Shown: one piece after another, positions 16,895 to 23,467 of the stretch | Layout of the letters: every line of letters starts with the position of its first letter | Numbering within the stretch: position 1 is the stretch's first letter | Origin: Bacilli bacterium | Lineage (GTDB): Bacteria; Bacillota; Bacilli; Paenibacillales; KCTC-25726 | Length of the DNA: 50,577 nt | Direction of reading: 5' to 3' | NCBI GenBank assembly: GCA_036381315.1 | Contig: DASVDB010000176.1 | Location: 1-50,577 of the forward strand | Translations under genes and position numbers: made by a program | The notes under the pieces: generated by a model | Databases searched by the model: none | Told to the model about the DNA's origin: nothing | What the model saw: the letters and a program-made list of their open reading frames with translations, nothing else

Positions 16895-17356
16895 CTACTT
16901 CACCGTTATCGCAGTTGACATGAATTGATGCCCGCCGCCGCAATATTCGTTGCATAATACCAAATACTTGCCAGGTTTGTCGAACGTATGAGAGATTTGT
17001 TGAATTTGCCCCGGCATTACCATCGCATTGATATTGGTTTTGGCAATTTCAAAGCCGTGAACGACGTCTTTGGATGTCAGCTTAAAGGTCACTTTCGCTC
17101 CGGCAGGAATCTCCAAATTGGTTGGATTAAACTGGAACGCTTGCAAAGTCATGACGACTTCATACTCGTTATCCCCGATCTTGTTGATCCCCGGTTTGTC
17201 GAACGGCGGCGTCTGATCCACTTTTTGCGGATCAATCGTTTCCACATGGCTTGGAGGCCCCATCGCCAACACAAATGTTTGGTATCCGGCTATTAACAAA
17301 AACAACACGAGAACACCAAAGCTGACCGTAAGCCAGATTCGTTCCGATTTGTGCAT
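16895..17356 (-). CDS. CuA-binding subunit II, copy B
   Basis: A 153-residue protein with one N-terminal helix (about 9-31) and an extracytoplasmic cupredoxin domain. All CuA ligands are present: His100 in DVVHGFEIAKTNINAMVMPG, then Cys135, Glu137, Cys139, His143 and Met146 in LCNEYCGGGHQFM. It accepts electrons, probably from a membrane-bound cytochrome c, and passes them to subunit I. The short length and single helix match subunit II of ba3 oxidases. B-family enzymes such as Thermus ba3 have Gln where this one has Glu137. It follows the small subunit IIa by 12 bases. Confidence 0.9.
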   Translation of the reverse strand: MHKSERIWLTVSFGVLVLFLLIAGYQTFVLAMGPPSHVETIDPQKVDQTPPFDKPGINKIGDNEYEVVMTLQAFQFNPTNLEIPAGAKVTFKLTSKDVVHGFEIAKTNINAMVMPGQIQQISHTFDKPGKYLVLCNEYCGGGHQFMSTAITVK

Positions 17357-17368
17357 AAAAACCCCTCC

Positions 17369-17521
17369 TTAAACTCTGGATAAATATAGTAAAAAGACGG
17401 CCGTCCAAGATACGATGATGAAAGCCGTCACGAGACTTGCCGAAACAACCGCGCCTTTTAACGAGTGCTCTTCATCTTTGCCGTCAAGTTTTTTAGGCGC
17501 GTCAGTTTTTACCGATTCCAT
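17369..17521 (-). CDS. Small single-helix subunit (subunit IIa-like), copy B
   Basis: A 50-residue protein reading MESVKTDAPKKLDGKDEEHS then LKGAVVSASLVTAFIIVSWT and AVFLLYLSRV. An acidic cytoplasmic start is followed by one transmembrane helix. It is the counterpart of the single-helix subunit IIa of ba3 oxidases, which fills the place of a missing helix of subunit II. GGGAGGG precedes the ATG by eight bases. The same protein is encoded in copy A (20203-20355) at the same position; the two share the SLVTAFII and WTAVFLLYLSR blocks. It is the first gene of its operon, 63 bases after the FNR-like box. Confidence 0.85.
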   Translation of the reverse strand: MESVKTDAPKKLDGKDEEHSLKGAVVSASLVTAFIIVSWTAVFLLYLSRV

Positions 17522-17556
17522 TTTAATAACCCTCCCACTTTAATACGTTTTTTTAA

Positions 17557-17599
17557 ACAATAACTTGGAAGGGGTAGGCCAAATGTGATTCTAATCACA
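17557..17599 (-). promoter_or_regulatory. FNR/CRP-type class II promoter of reductase operon B
   Basis: TGTGATTCTAATCACA (17584-17599) is a perfect TGTGA-N6-TCACA box, the FNR consensus of bacilli. On the minus strand the -10 hexamer TATTGT (17557-17562) follows 21 bases after the box. The box centre (17591.5) would lie near -41.5, the class II position. No -35 is recognisable. The same box core, hexamer and spacing occur before copy A. Confidence 0.75.
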
Positions 17600-17614
17600 A
17601 CTTAAAGCCATTAT

Positions 17615-17625
17615 CGTTACAACAT
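17615..17625 (-). promoter_or_regulatory. Second conserved element upstream of the FNR-like box, copy B
   Basis: ATGTTGTAACG on the minus strand, 16 bases upstream of the FNR-like box. The identical 11-mer lies 17 bases upstream of the box of copy A (20450-20460), although the sequence between differs. It could be a second activator site. The binding factor is unknown. Confidence 0.45.
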
Positions 17626-17718
17626 CGTGAACAATTAGAACCATTTTATTTAATTGGGAAAATTGTCGTAATTGAACGAAGTTATACTCTGATTTGCTTA
17701 GGCGGGCGCGCTGCCCGG

Positions 17719-17913
17719 CAAATTTAATTGGATTTCGTCCAACTAATTTCGTTGAAACTACCGTTAAGATGCGATTAGTTGGATTTCATCCAACTATTTT
17801 ATTTAAAAAAAGCCAATATGCGGGAAATCGCCTGAATTAGATGGATGAAATCCATTTAACTTCTTAAAAACAGCATATTTCGGTAAATTTAGTTGTACAA
17901 AATCCAACTAAAA
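17719..17913. repeat. Palindromic intergenic repeat, family C, four units
   Basis: Four units at about 17719, 17771, 17833 and 17884. The best is TTAGTTGGATTTCATCCAAC followed by TA, a palindrome of TTGGAT and ATCCAA around TTC. The third is rearranged (ATGGATGAAATCCATTTAAC). The spacers hold AT-rich linkers with short GC clusters such as AATATGCGGGAAATCGCC. The array lies between the terminator of reductase operon A and the promoter of operon B, in the 506-base gap 17522-18027, where I see no gene. Confidence 0.8.
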
Positions 17914-17918
17914 GAAAA

Positions 17919-17948
17919 GACCGCACGGCAAAAATATGCCGGACGGTC
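17919..17948 (-). terminator. Rho-independent terminator of reductase operon A
   Basis: GACCGCACGGCA (17919-17930) pairs with TGCCGGACGGTC (17937-17948), with one internal mismatch, around AAAATA. On the minus strand it is followed by TTTTCTTTT. It ends the copy A transcript about 80 bases after subunit I and shows that copy B depends on its own promoter. Confidence 0.85.
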
Positions 17949-18027
17949 CAGAAAGCGCGCACCGTGCACACCCACTGCTTGCACGCGGATGGCTATCGGC
18001 GATTCCAATTCATCGCAATGGCCGCCA

Positions 18028-19710
18028 TTACCATGTGCGGATGGGCGGCGACCCGGGCGGCGCGTTGACGATAAAGTCGACTGCCGGAACCGCATATGCC
18101 ATGCCGATCACGAGCAACATGATGACGATCCACAACCCCCAACGTTCCATCCACATCGGCGTTGATTTTTCATCGTCCGCGTGCGCGACCGGAAATTCGG
18201 TGTTACCCTTCGGCGCGCGGAACATCAAATGGAAGACGTTGTACACCTGCAGCAAAAGGCCGATCAGCAAAATTACCGCGCCAATCCCCATGACGAGCTC
18301 GTAAGGGTCCCAGCTTGCCGCCACTTCGCTGCCGTTGTAGGTCGTATAGGCGGTTCTGCGCGGATCGCCCGACAAGCCGGCCAAATGCTGCGAACCGGAC
18401 AGCAAAATCATGCCGAATGTCCATATCAGGGTCGCCGCCACGCCGGCCTTGTTCATTTTTGGCGTCAGCACCCGCCCCGTCAAATGCGGGATCAGCCAAT
18501 AGCAGATGCCAATGAAGGTGACGGCGGCTGTCATGGCCACGGTCAAGTGGAAGTGCCCGACCACCCAGAGCGTATTGTGGACAACCTGGTCCAATTGAAA
18601 GCTGGTATTGATGATTCCGCCCGCTCCGCCGGGAATGAAGGAAATCATCCCGATCATCGGCGCCAGGAAGCGGACATCGCCCCACGGCAGCTTCTTGAAC
18701 CAGCCGAAAAGCCCTTTGCCGCCATTTTTTCTGCCGACGCGTTCGAATACGGCAAACATGGCGAACACCGTCATCAGCGACGGAAAGGCGACGGCCATGC
18801 TCATATACGCGTGCAAATATTTTACGCCGTTCGACAAAGCGGGGTCGATGATCATGTGGTGAAATCCGCCCGGCAAATTCAGCACAACCAACAGGATGAC
18901 GACGACGCGCGCCAATTTGTCGCTGAAGATTTTCCCGCCGATAATTTTCGGCACGGCGACATACCAGGCCGATACCGCGACGAAATACCAGACGTTCACC
19001 ACGGTATGGCCAAACGTCCAAAACAGCATGCGGCTAAACATCACGTTTATTGTCGGCAAAATGCCCATCGACCATGGTATGAGCGTCAAAACTTCGACCG
19101 CCACGGGAATGCTGGCAAAAAACCAGAGCACGAAGATGCCCATGGCAAAATAGGCGAATAACGGCGTCGGCTGCCCGCGATGCAATTTTCGCCAATACCG
19201 GTAGTTGATAAAGACGCCTGCGCTGCACGACCATAATCCGAGCACGACCAATACAAGCCCGATATAGAAGTACGGCGATGCGGCAAGCGGCGGATAAAAG
19301 GTGTACAACACGGACGCGTCGCCCATCGCCACGGTTGTCATAACCATGACGACGCCTGCAACCATCAGTCCAAAGCCGATCCAACCCAATCGGCGCACTT
19401 TTGGCAAAAGGCCGTCCAATGTATAGGACATACCGGCATAAATATATCCGACAACAAACGTTGATGTGAACACAAGCAACATCAGGATTCCGTGCGCCGT
19501 CAGCACCTGATAGTAACTGAGCCACGCCGGCAGCGGCATGATGCCGGAACGATCCAGCCCTTGCAAAAGCCCCATTATTCCGCCGACAAACAACGCCGCA
19601 AACGATACGGATAAATAAGACAATGACAGTTTCGCATCCTGCAGTTTTACGCCCAGCACTTTTTTCACAGCTTGCTGTGTCGAAGTTGTTGGATTCAATA
19701 CAAGTTCCAT
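18028..19710 (-). CDS. B-family heme-copper reductase subunit I, copy A (ba3-like; NO reductase-like active site)
   Basis: A 560-residue close paralogue of the subunit I at 15179-16861, collinear over its whole length. The heme and CuB ligands are the same (His73, His235, His284, His285, His386, His388). The helix-VI motif is again FWTFGHTVVNVWY, so the ba3 tyrosine is Asn239 here too. One difference close to the metal site is that the residue after the His-His pair is Met286, against Gln286 in copy B (the ba3 state). The two differ mainly near the N-terminus (residues 7-21) and in the last third. The gene starts 12 bases after subunit II and ends at a strong terminator. The exact substrate, O2 or NO, is not settled by sequence. 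Confidence 0.85.
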   Translation of the reverse strand: MELVLNPTTSTQQAVKKVLGVKLQDAKLSLSYLSVSFAALFVGGIMGLLQGLDRSGIMPLPAWLSYYQVLTAHGILMLLVFTSTFVVGYIYAGMSYTLDGLLPKVRRLGWIGFGLMVAGVVMVMTTVAMGDASVLYTFYPPLAASPYFYIGLVLVVLGLWSCSAGVFINYRYWRKLHRGQPTPLFAYFAMGIFVLWFFASIPVAVEVLTLIPWSMGILPTINVMFSRMLFWTFGHTVVNVWYFVAVSAWYVAVPKIIGGKIFSDKLARVVVILLVVLNLPGGFHHMIIDPALSNGVKYLHAYMSMAVAFPSLMTVFAMFAVFERVGRKNGGKGLFGWFKKLPWGDVRFLAPMIGMISFIPGGAGGIINTSFQLDQVVHNTLWVVGHFHLTVAMTAAVTFIGICYWLIPHLTGRVLTPKMNKAGVAATLIWTFGMILLSGSQHLAGLSGDPRRTAYTTYNGSEVAASWDPYELVMGIGAVILLIGLLLQVYNVFHLMFRAPKGNTEFPVAHADDEKSTPMWMERWGLWIVIMLLVIGMAYAVPAVDFIVNAPPGSPPIRTW

Positions 19711-19722
19711 TCGCTCGCCTCC

Positions 19723-20190
19723 TTACTTGACAGTAATCGCTGCCGACATAAATTGATGGCCGCCGCCGCAATACTCATTGCATAAAACCAAATACTTGCC
19801 GGGTTTATCAAACGTTTGCGTAATTTGTTGAATTTGGCCGGGCATCACCATTGCGTTGATGTTCGTTTTGGCGACCTCAAAGCCGTGCACGACGTCTTTC
19901 GAAGTCAGTTTGAACGTAACTTTCGCGCCTGCGGGAATCTCAATATCGCCGGGAGTAAACATAAACGCTTCCAAAGTCATGACGACTTCATATTCATTTT
20001 CGCCGATTTTCTTCACACCGGGATTGTCAAATGGCGCCGTTTGCCCGACTTTTTGCGGATCGATCGTTTCTCTGTGGCTGGGCGGACTCATCGCAAGCTG
20101 AACGGTCAAATATCCGCCGATCAACAAAAACAATACGAGAAAAGCCGTAGTGACGGTAAGCCAAATCTCTTCCGATCTGTGCATGCGCAT
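19723..20190 (-). CDS. CuA-binding subunit II, copy A
   Basis: A 155-residue protein closely matching subunit II of copy B: one N-terminal helix, then a cupredoxin domain with the DVVHGFEVAKTNINAMVMPG histidine and the complete CuA loop LCNEYCGGGHQFMSAAITVK. A GGGGGG ribosome-binding site precedes two possible starts, ATG at 20190 (six bases) and ATG at 20184. The second gives the MHRSEEIWLTV start collinear with copy B (MHKSERIWLTV). It is 12 bases after subunit IIa and 12 bases before subunit I, so the three are translated as one unit. Confidence 0.9.
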   Translation of the reverse strand: MRMHRSEEIWLTVTTAFLVLFLLIGGYLTVQLAMSPPSHRETIDPQKVGQTAPFDNPGVKKIGENEYEVVMTLEAFMFTPGDIEIPAGAKVTFKLTSKDVVHGFEVAKTNINAMVMPGQIQQITQTFDKPGKYLVLCNEYCGGGHQFMSAAITVK

Positions 20191-20202
20191 GCGAATCCCC
20201 CC

Positions 20203-20355
20203 TTACGCTCTGGACAAATAGAGCAAAAAGACCGCCGTCCAAGCGATGATGATAAATGCGGTAACCAAACTAGACGATACAATCGTACCTTTAAGGGTGT
20301 GATCCTCCTCACTTGCGTCATGCTTTTTTTCGTAATCGATTTCGTGCGTGTTCAT
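20203..20355 (-). CDS. Small single-helix subunit (subunit IIa-like), copy A
   Basis: A 50-residue protein from the ATG at 20355: MNTHEIDYEKKHDASEEDHT, then LKGTIVSSSLVTAFIIIAWT and AVFLLYLSRA. AGGAGG stands just upstream. It has the same length, operon position and transmembrane helix as copy B, while the acidic N-terminal 20 residues have diverged. It is probably the IIa helix subunit of the enzyme. The 13 extra codons upstream to 20394 overlap the predicted -10 hexamer of the operon and are rejected. Confidence 0.85.
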   Translation of the reverse strand: MNTHEIDYEKKHDASEEDHTLKGTIVSSSLVTAFIIIAWTAVFLLYLSRA

Positions 20356-20390
20356 TCTTCGCAACCTCCTATAAGTATGGCTACGAATAA

Positions 20391-20433
20391 ACAATATCCG
20401 TTTGCGAGGCTTGTGAAAGTGAGAATAATCACA
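20391..20433 (-). promoter_or_regulatory. FNR/CRP-type class II promoter of reductase operon A
   Basis: AGTGAGAATAATCACA (20418-20433) keeps the GTGA-N6-TCAC core of the FNR box. The -10 hexamer TATTGT (20391-20396) follows after 21 bases on the minus strand. The box is 63 bases from the first start codon, exactly as in copy B, and the hexamer is identical. The conserved ATGTTGTAACG element lies at 20450-20460. Confidence 0.7.
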
Positions 20434-20475
20434 ACCACCGGCGCAATTGCGTTACAACATGTTGAATAACGATAC

Positions 20476-23295
20476 TTATTTCAATACATTGTTCAGCATT
20501 TCGGCAAATTCCGCCCGGGAAGCGGGGCGATTCGGCATAAACGAACCGTCGGCGTAACCGGAAATCCAGCCCTTTTGCTTCATTTCCGCCAACATATCGG
20601 CTCCCCAACTGTTCGCCGTAATATCGCGAAACGGCGCCTTGCCGGTATGAATGCCTTTCAACTTCATAGCCGCGCCGATCATCACAGCCATTTCGCGGCG
20701 CGTGATCTTTTGGTTCGGCCGAAACGTCCGGTCCGGATAGCCGCTTATAATCCCCGCTTTAGCCGCTGCCGAAATATCCGCGGAAGCCCAGTGCGTGCTT
20801 TTCACATCGTTGAATACGAGCGTGCTGTCTTTTTTCAGCTTAAAAGCGCGGACGATCGCCGTTACCGCCTCCGCCCGGGTAATTCCCTGGTCGGGCCGGA
20901 ACGTGTAATCCGCATACCCGATTAAAATCTGTTTGTTGCGCAATGCCACAATGGCGTCTTTTGCCCAGCTGTTGTCGATATCCTTGTAACCGGCCGTCAA
21001 TTCGTGCGCCGTGACCTTGAAATGATAATACTGGGAAAAGAATGGTTCGTCCGCCGTAAGGCGAACATAATAAGTCCCCTTGGGCAACAATTTTTCAAAA
21101 CTGAGAGTCGTATTGCCCAGCGTGTTCACATTGATTGCCACTTGTTTCTGATTTGCGTCATACAAAGTCATGGACATGATGCGGTCAGCCGGAATATCAT
21201 AGAGAACCGTTTTCATTAACTTCTTGCCGTCCGCCCGGAACATGAACCAATCGGCGTCGTCCGCTTGGTGAATCACTCCTTCATAGACCGTATTCGGCGC
21301 GGTTGCCACCGCCTGGTAGAATTTATTATTGGGTTCGTTCGGATCGAGCAGTTTTTTGCTGAACGAAATATGCAGCGTGTATTGCCCGCGCACCGGCAAC
21401 GATTTTTCATCGCCGGAGATCACATTTTGGACGGCGATATAATATTGGCCCGGCGTGACATCAATCGAATCAATGCTTTCCTCCAAACCGTCCTGATTCC
21501 AATCTTTCGTGAAGGAAGCTTCATTTTTTCGGGAAAATGTGAGCGCCAAATCCATCCGCGCCGTATCCGTCGTAACATTCATGCTTAAAATTCCGGATTC
21601 GCGCACATTAACCATATACCAGTCCTGGTCATCCGTGTGGTCGAATGTGCCCACAATATCGGCAGAGCTATCCGGCAGCGTGTATGCCATATACTGCCTG
21701 TCATTGTTTTCAAACGGATCGGCGCCGATCGTAAATTGCGCATTCAGGCTGTAAGCAAACGATTTCGCCGCGCTTGGCGACGACACATTCAATTTGAGAT
21801 AACGGCGGCCCTTTTTTGCCTTGATATGAATCGTTTTGGTCAAAACGTCCGAATACGTTTTCGCGCGATCCGTCGCCGTGGCGTAATAAGACAGCGCCAC
21901 TTTTGCTGACACGCCATTCATGGCATGCAATTGTATTGCGAGATCCCCGTCATACGGGACATCAACGTAAAACCAATCGGCATCGTCCGGCCCGGTAAAT
22001 TCGCCATAAAGCAAACTGTCGACCGGCAGCGGTTTTGCCAGCGTAATCGTACCGTTGTTTTCATACATGTCTTTGCGATAGGGCGTGTTTAACGCCCTGT
22101 CGGCCCGCAAAAGCCCGTATCCGGTGAAAGGATCCCATCCTTTCGCCGCGACATCTTCCGCAGTCTGCCGAATCATGTTGCGAATTTCGTAAGGTTCCAT
22201 ATCGGGATATTTCGACCACAATAAAGCCGCTATCCCGGCAACTTGCGGGGCAGCCATCGATGTGCCCTGATTGTTGGCGTAACCTCCGCCAAGGGCAGTG
22301 GTCCTGACAGTCCAGGGAGCGACCACATCCAGTTCGGGGCCGTAATTGGACTCCGGTTCGACAAGATTATCGGGAGCAATGCCCCCTACCGCCAATACAG
22401 GCGGGTAGGCGGCGGGAAATTTAACGTCGCGGCTTTCGTTGCCGGAAGCGGCAACAAGCAGCACTTCATGGTCTTCGGCATATTTTATGACATCCCGCAT
22501 ATAAGCGGAATCGCGGTTCATGCCGACCGACAACACCACGATTTTCGCTCCATGGTCCACCGCGTAAGTGATTCCTTCCCCCAATTTATCTTCCGTGCCG
22601 TTGCCGTTTGCTTCCAGCGCCTTGATCGGCATAATTTTGGTTTTCCAGACGATGCCCGCCACACCGCGCTTGTTGTTGGCGATAGCGCCGATCACGCCGG
22701 CAACGTTGGTGCCGTGCCCGTTATCGTCCTGCGGCGGCTTTTCCGGATTTACGAGATTGGCGCCCGGAACCAGTTTGTCTTTCAAATCAGGGTGTTGCAA
22801 ATCCACTCCCGTATCCACGATGGCAATCGTGATTGTTCGCCAAAACTCGGTATGGTTCCATGCGTTTTCCATATGAATTTGCCGCAAATATGTTTGCTTG
22901 GGAAATTCCGGGTCGTTCGGGACGACGCTTTTGTTTGCGGCAGCCTTTACCTGTTGATCGGCCTGTATATACTGAATCTCCGGCCACGATTGAAGCTGCG
23001 CCAACCACCGCTTCAGGTTTACGCCTTTTTTCGGGCGCGCAACCGTAATGCCGAATTTGCCTTGTTCATCCAATATGTCGCTGTTCTGCCGAAATGCCGC
23101 CGGCGGCGTTTGCTTCCATTTGATGATCCATAAGCCGGTCTCCGGCTTCGCCAACGATTGACCGGAATTGGCCGCAGCCGAATTAGCCGGTGCGTTCGCC
23201 GCGGTCAGTGTCCTGCCGGCGAAGTCGGCAGTTCCCGCAATACCGGTTGCAGTCAAAGCTATTGCCATGATGATATGCAGCATCGTTTTTACCAT
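20476..23295 (-). CDS. Secreted subtilisin-family (S8) serine protease with PPC repeats and three SLH domains
   Basis: A protein of about 939 residues made as a preproprotein. It has a signal peptide (about 1-25, MVKTMLHIIMAIALTATGIA), a pro-region (about 50-120) and a subtilase domain (about 135-410). The catalytic residues are Asp161 (AIVDTGVDLQHPDLK), His194 (DDNGHGTNVAGVIG) and Ser346 (NNQGTSMAAPQVAGIAALLW), with Asn286 of the oxyanion hole (LLVAASGNES). Three beta-rich PPC-type domains follow, each with a DADWF or DQDWY start. Three SLH domains end the protein (each with GYADYTFRP or GYPDRTFRP type motifs) and attach it to pyruvylated wall polymer; the pyruvyl transferase csaB starts at the left end of the window. 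I use the ATG at 23295, seven bases after GGGAAG. Confidence 0.92.
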   Translation of the reverse strand: MVKTMLHIIMAIALTATGIAGTADFAGRTLTAANAPANSAAANSGQSLAKPETGLWIIKWKQTPPAAFRQNSDILDEQGKFGITVARPKKGVNLKRWLAQLQSWPEIQYIQADQQVKAAANKSVVPNDPEFPKQTYLRQIHMENAWNHTEFWRTITIAIVDTGVDLQHPDLKDKLVPGANLVNPEKPPQDDNGHGTNVAGVIGAIANNKRGVAGIVWKTKIMPIKALEANGNGTEDKLGEGITYAVDHGAKIVVLSVGMNRDSAYMRDVIKYAEDHEVLLVAASGNESRDVKFPAAYPPVLAVGGIAPDNLVEPESNYGPELDVVAPWTVRTTALGGGYANNQGTSMAAPQVAGIAALLWSKYPDMEPYEIRNMIRQTAEDVAAKGWDPFTGYGLLRADRALNTPYRKDMYENNGTITLAKPLPVDSLLYGEFTGPDDADWFYVDVPYDGDLAIQLHAMNGVSAKVALSYYATATDRAKTYSDVLTKTIHIKAKKGRRYLKLNVSSPSAAKSFAYSLNAQFTIGADPFENNDRQYMAYTLPDSSADIVGTFDHTDDQDWYMVNVRESGILSMNVTTDTARMDLALTFSRKNEASFTKDWNQDGLEESIDSIDVTPGQYYIAVQNVISGDEKSLPVRGQYTLHISFSKKLLDPNEPNNKFYQAVATAPNTVYEGVIHQADDADWFMFRADGKKLMKTVLYDIPADRIMSMTLYDANQKQVAINVNTLGNTTLSFEKLLPKGTYYVRLTADEPFFSQYYHFKVTAHELTAGYKDIDNSWAKDAIVALRNKQILIGYADYTFRPDQGITRAEAVTAIVRAFKLKKDSTLVFNDVKSTHWASADISAAAKAGIISGYPDRTFRPNQKITRREMAVMIGAAMKLKGIHTGKAPFRDITANSWGADMLAEMKQKGWISGYADGSFMPNRPASRAEFAEMLNNVLK

Positions 23296-23403
23296 TGCCA
23301 ATCTTCCCTTTGTATGTTTGCCACCGATTAAATTACAGTTCCTATTAATTTCTATACTTCAAGTAGATTCCCTTCCGGCAATTTCTGCCGCAATGCAAAA
23401 AGA

Positions 23404-23435
23404 CGGACCGTAAGGCGCCGCTGCCAACAGGTCCG
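23404..23435 (-). terminator. Terminator of the nuo operon
   Basis: CGGACC (23404-23409) pairs with GGTCCG (23430-23435). The inner GGCAGCGGCGCC can add base pairs. On the minus strand it is followed by TCTTTTTGC. It lies about 35 bases after the nuoN stop. The stem is short for the loop size, so this is a moderate call. Confidence 0.6.
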
Positions 23436-23467
23436 CACTGATTGCAACACAGCTTTTTTCCTTGCCG

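Noticed and set aside
17640-17915. Regular repeats at 17.7 kb and at 34.1-34.5 kb considered as CRISPR arrays
   Set aside because: The repeats are imperfect palindromes of changing length, some inverted, with spacers that resemble each other, and there are no cas genes. They are intergenic repeat elements.
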